A stretch of 64,000 bases of DNA from Spirochaetaceae bacterium (lineage in GTDB: Bacteria; Spirochaetota; Spirochaetia; Treponematales; Breznakiellaceae), in the NCBI GenBank assembly GCA_031277165.1, contig JAISLT010000104.1:21119-85118 (forward strand), in the 5' to 3' direction. The position numbers and the translations under genes are program-made. Shown piece after piece: positions 62,142 through 64,000 of this stretch; the first letter of the stretch is position 1, and each line of letters opens with the position of its first letter. Below the pieces are notes generated by a model that was given only the letters and a program-made list of their open reading frames with translations, was not told the DNA's origin and did no database searches.

Positions 62142-63306
62142 AGAGGTCCCCCGGATTCCGTCCCCGGGGAATTTCCGGCTGGGGAATATCCACGGTGAAG
62201 AGGTTTTCCCCGGGGCTTCCCCGCCGGCCGCCCCCTCTCCGGTTTACCGCCTCGACCTGCCAGACAAAGCGGCCCAGGTCCAGGATGCTGAGGTCCTCCA
62301 GGGTATAGGAGGTTTCCGGACCCTCAACCGTAAGGACCGGCTGCCGCCGCCGGGGGCCGGTTTCGTGGAAGAGGGTAAAAACATATCCGTCCGCCCCTTC
62401 CACGGGGTTCCAGCGGAACACAATGGTCCGGGACTCCCGGAGGGTTTCGGGATCGAGGCGGTAGCCGTTTTCCGGTTTCCGTCCCGATGGGGCGGGGAGC
62501 GGAGAGGGCCGCCGGACCGGCGGTTCCACCGGCGCCGCGGGTTGGCGGACGGAAGGGGGAAGCTGTGGCGGCTCCACCGGAACAGCGGCAATGGGAGCCT
62601 CTACCGGTTCGGCGGCTTCGACCGGCGGTGTCTCCACGGCGGTTTGGACCGGCGGGCCGGCGGCGGCGATCCGGGATTCCTCCACAAGTCCGGTTCCGTT
62701 GAAGGTAAGGGCCGCTCCCGCCGCCGCTTCCCGTTCCCCGCCGGGGCCCGTAAGGGAGGCGCTTCCCTCAATTACCTGGAACGTGTAGGTCTCCCCGGCG
62801 TTGGCATTGCCGCCGGTGTCCGCGCCGGCTTCGAGGTTTATCGTAGACCCGGCGCCGGCCCGGACCCGGTTTTCCCCAAAGGAAATGGTCACACCCCCGG
62901 ATTCACCGGCCCGGACGCGGATGGTTCCGCCGCTAAAGTCGATCCGGGGGGCTCCCTCTTCCACAAGAACACGGATGAGGCTGTTCTCCGAAACGTCCAC
63001 CAGGGCCCCGCCGGAAAAGCCTATGGCCACCTCTGAGCGGCCCGCGGTACGGATCAGGTCCCCGTTATACACCGGCGCTTCCTGCTGCAGCCGGTCCCAG
63101 ATGTTGCGGTCCTGGAAACGCCGCAGGGCCGCGCCGGACCGGAAGCTGACGAAGCCCGCCGGTTCCTGGTCCAGCCGCCGGAGGGACCGGTTCAGATCCC
63201 GCTGGAACAGAAACAGAAAGGCCGCCGTCCCCAGGAGGCAGGCGCAGACCACCGCGATATCGGCGGCCCTACTCGCCCTGGATCTTGTACTTCTGTTCGT
63301 CCGCAT
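62131..63306 (-). CDS. FecR-domain protein with a Pro-rich linker and a C-terminal Fn3-like part
   Basis: 391 residues from ATG 63306; the start overlaps the cyclase gene by 38 nt. One transmembrane helix (about residues 14-35) is followed by a periplasmic FecR domain (about 60-165), with [19 protein letters not shown] and [13 protein letters not shown] Pro/Val-rich linker (about 210-290) and an Fn3-like end ([20 protein letters not shown]) follow. FecR proteins usually relay signals across the membrane; here the neighbours are a nucleotide cyclase and an outer-membrane protein, not a sigma factor. Confidence 0.8.
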   Translation of the reverse strand: MRTNRSTRSRASRAADIAVVCACLLGTAAFLFLFQRDLNRSLRRLDQEPAGFVSFRSGAALRRFQDRNIWDRLQQEAPVYNGDLIRTAGRSEVAIGFSGGALVDVSENSLIRVLVEEGAPRIDFSGGTIRVRAGESGGVTISFGENRVRAGAGSTINLEAGADTGGNANAGETYTFQVIEGSASLTGPGGEREAAAGAALTFNGTGLVEESRIAAAGPPVQTAVETPPVEAAEPVEAPIAAVPVEPPQLPPSVRQPAAPVEPPVRRPSPLPAPSGRKPENGYRLDPETLRESRTIVFRWNPVEGADGYVFTLFHETGPRRRQPVLTVEGPETSYTLEDLSILDLGRFVWQVEAVNRRGGGRRGSPGENLFTVDIPQPEIPRGRNPGDLYAR

Positions 63307-64000
63307 TGAGGTCCGCCTTGCCCAAATCCGGGGCGGGGATGCCCAGGAGCCGCCTGAGTTCCGGCAGCGTCGAGGGCTTCGGAACAAAATCCTGGGTTGG
63401 ACGGAAGTTGACCACCGCGAACATCCGCACCGGCGTTTCCTTCCCCTTCACCGTGATGGGGGGCATTTCTTCGGTGATAAGCTGTTTCCCGATAAGGGCG
63501 TAGGTGTTTTCGGTGATCAGAATATCCGTTCCCAGGGGCTTGTTCAACGCTTCGGTCCGGCTGGCCAGGTTCACCGCATCCCCGATGACCGTGTATTCCA
63601 TGCGCCGGCTTGAGCCTATCTGCCCGGCCACCACGTCCCCGGTGTTGATGCCGCAGCCTATCCTGATCCGGGGCTGCTTGTCCCCGCCCCGCCCCCGGTT
63701 AAAGTGCAGGAGGGCCGAACGCATCATCAAGCCCGCCTTGACGCAGTTGAACGCGTCCCGGGCCGGGGACCCGGTGGAGACGGGCGCGCCCCAGACCGCC
63801 ATTACCGCGTCGCCGATGAACTTGTCCACCACCCCGCCGGTCTTGTCCACGCAGTCCACCATGCGGGTCATGTAGTCGTTGAGGAATTCCACCACCTCCG
63901 CGGGCGTAAGTTTTTCCGAAATCGCCGTGAAGGAACGGATGTCCGAAAAAAACACCGTAACCCGTTTGGTCTCGCCCCCCAGGGCAAGCTCCCCCTTCAT
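63269..64000 (-). CDS. Class III adenylate/guanylate cyclase, C-terminal catalytic part (5' end outside the window)
   Basis: The visible 243 residues are an intact cyclase domain. The first metal Asp is in FFSDIRSFT and the second in [13 protein letters not shown]. The transition-state and purine-binding stretch is [20 protein letters not shown], then [16 protein letters not shown]. The frame is open to the window edge and an ATG at base 64000 is probably internal, since such proteins usually have an N-terminal CHASE, HAMP or PAS part. It makes cAMP or cGMP in the cytoplasm. It heads the cyclase-FecR-outer-membrane protein group. Confidence 0.9.
   Translation of the reverse strand: MKGELALGGETKRVTVFFSDIRSFTAISEKLTPAEVVEFLNDYMTRMVDCVDKTGGVVDKFIGDAVMAVWGAPVSTGSPARDAFNCVKAGLMMRSALLHFNRGRGGDKQPRIRIGCGINTGDVVAGQIGSSRRMEYTVIGDAVNLASRTEALNKPLGTDILITENTYALIGKQLITEEMPPITVKGKETPVRMFAVVNFRPTQDFVPKPSTLPELRRLLGIPAPDLGKADLNADEQKYKIQGE

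Overview
The window is GC-rich bacterial DNA with no rRNA, tRNA, CRISPR array or transposase that I can see. The gene set points to a spirochaete of the Treponema type, probably one of the H2-exposed gut treponemes. The pointers are a complete V-type ATPase operon, many signal-peptide or lipoprotein envelope proteins of unknown function, and an [FeFe]-hydrogenase-fold sensor kinase. The genus is an inference; no marker gene settles it.

Layout. 1-3925 (minus): an operon of an RND/MMPL exporter, a LolA-like periplasmic protein and a cut-off outer-membrane protein. 4333-10779 (plus): cytochrome bd oxidase with its CydDC assembly transporter and a DUF4491 membrane protein. 10950-14863 (plus): two envelope proteins of unknown role. 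14984-17382 (minus): HtrA-type protease and methionine aminopeptidase. 17551-27491 (minus): V-ATPase operon in the order G-like, C, I, K, F, E, A, B, D, followed by a Usp protein and a frameshifted J-domain protein. 27561-34181 (minus): SecG, a PTS EIIA-like protein, a CBS-ACT protein and a full branched-chain amino-acid ABC transporter. 34344-37727 (minus): gap, pgk and tpiA. 37870-41744 (plus): a D,D-carboxypeptidase lipoprotein overlapping a hybrid histidine kinase whose sensor is a hydrogenase-like domain.

41864-45319: an RRM protein diverges from an M15 peptidase-ilvH-leuA operon. 45406-50152 (minus): DUF4105 protein, lipA, a split lipoate ligase, a YD-repeat-like protein and a small protein. 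50461-54748: envelope proteins, including a LysM protein with an apparently dead M23 domain. 54900-55973: prfA. 55995-59691 (minus): leuB, ilvB and a metallophosphoesterase. 59747-64000 (minus): a PstS-like protein, an outer-membrane protein, a FecR-domain protein and a class III nucleotide cyclase cut by the window edge.

Two families of dispersed palindromic DNA lie between genes. One is a 72-167 nt element with several stem-loops, whose palindromic end abuts a gene end (17474, 32880, 50100, 60701; a possible relative at 52667). The other is a short palindrome built around TTCCCAAAA and TTTTGGGAA (4009, 10799, 20886, 27514, 29311, 36487). The most unusual protein is the hydrogenase-fold hybrid kinase at 38721. 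It keeps the four H-cluster cysteines but has lost the proton-transfer residues of catalytic enzymes, so it looks like a built-in H2 or redox sensor.
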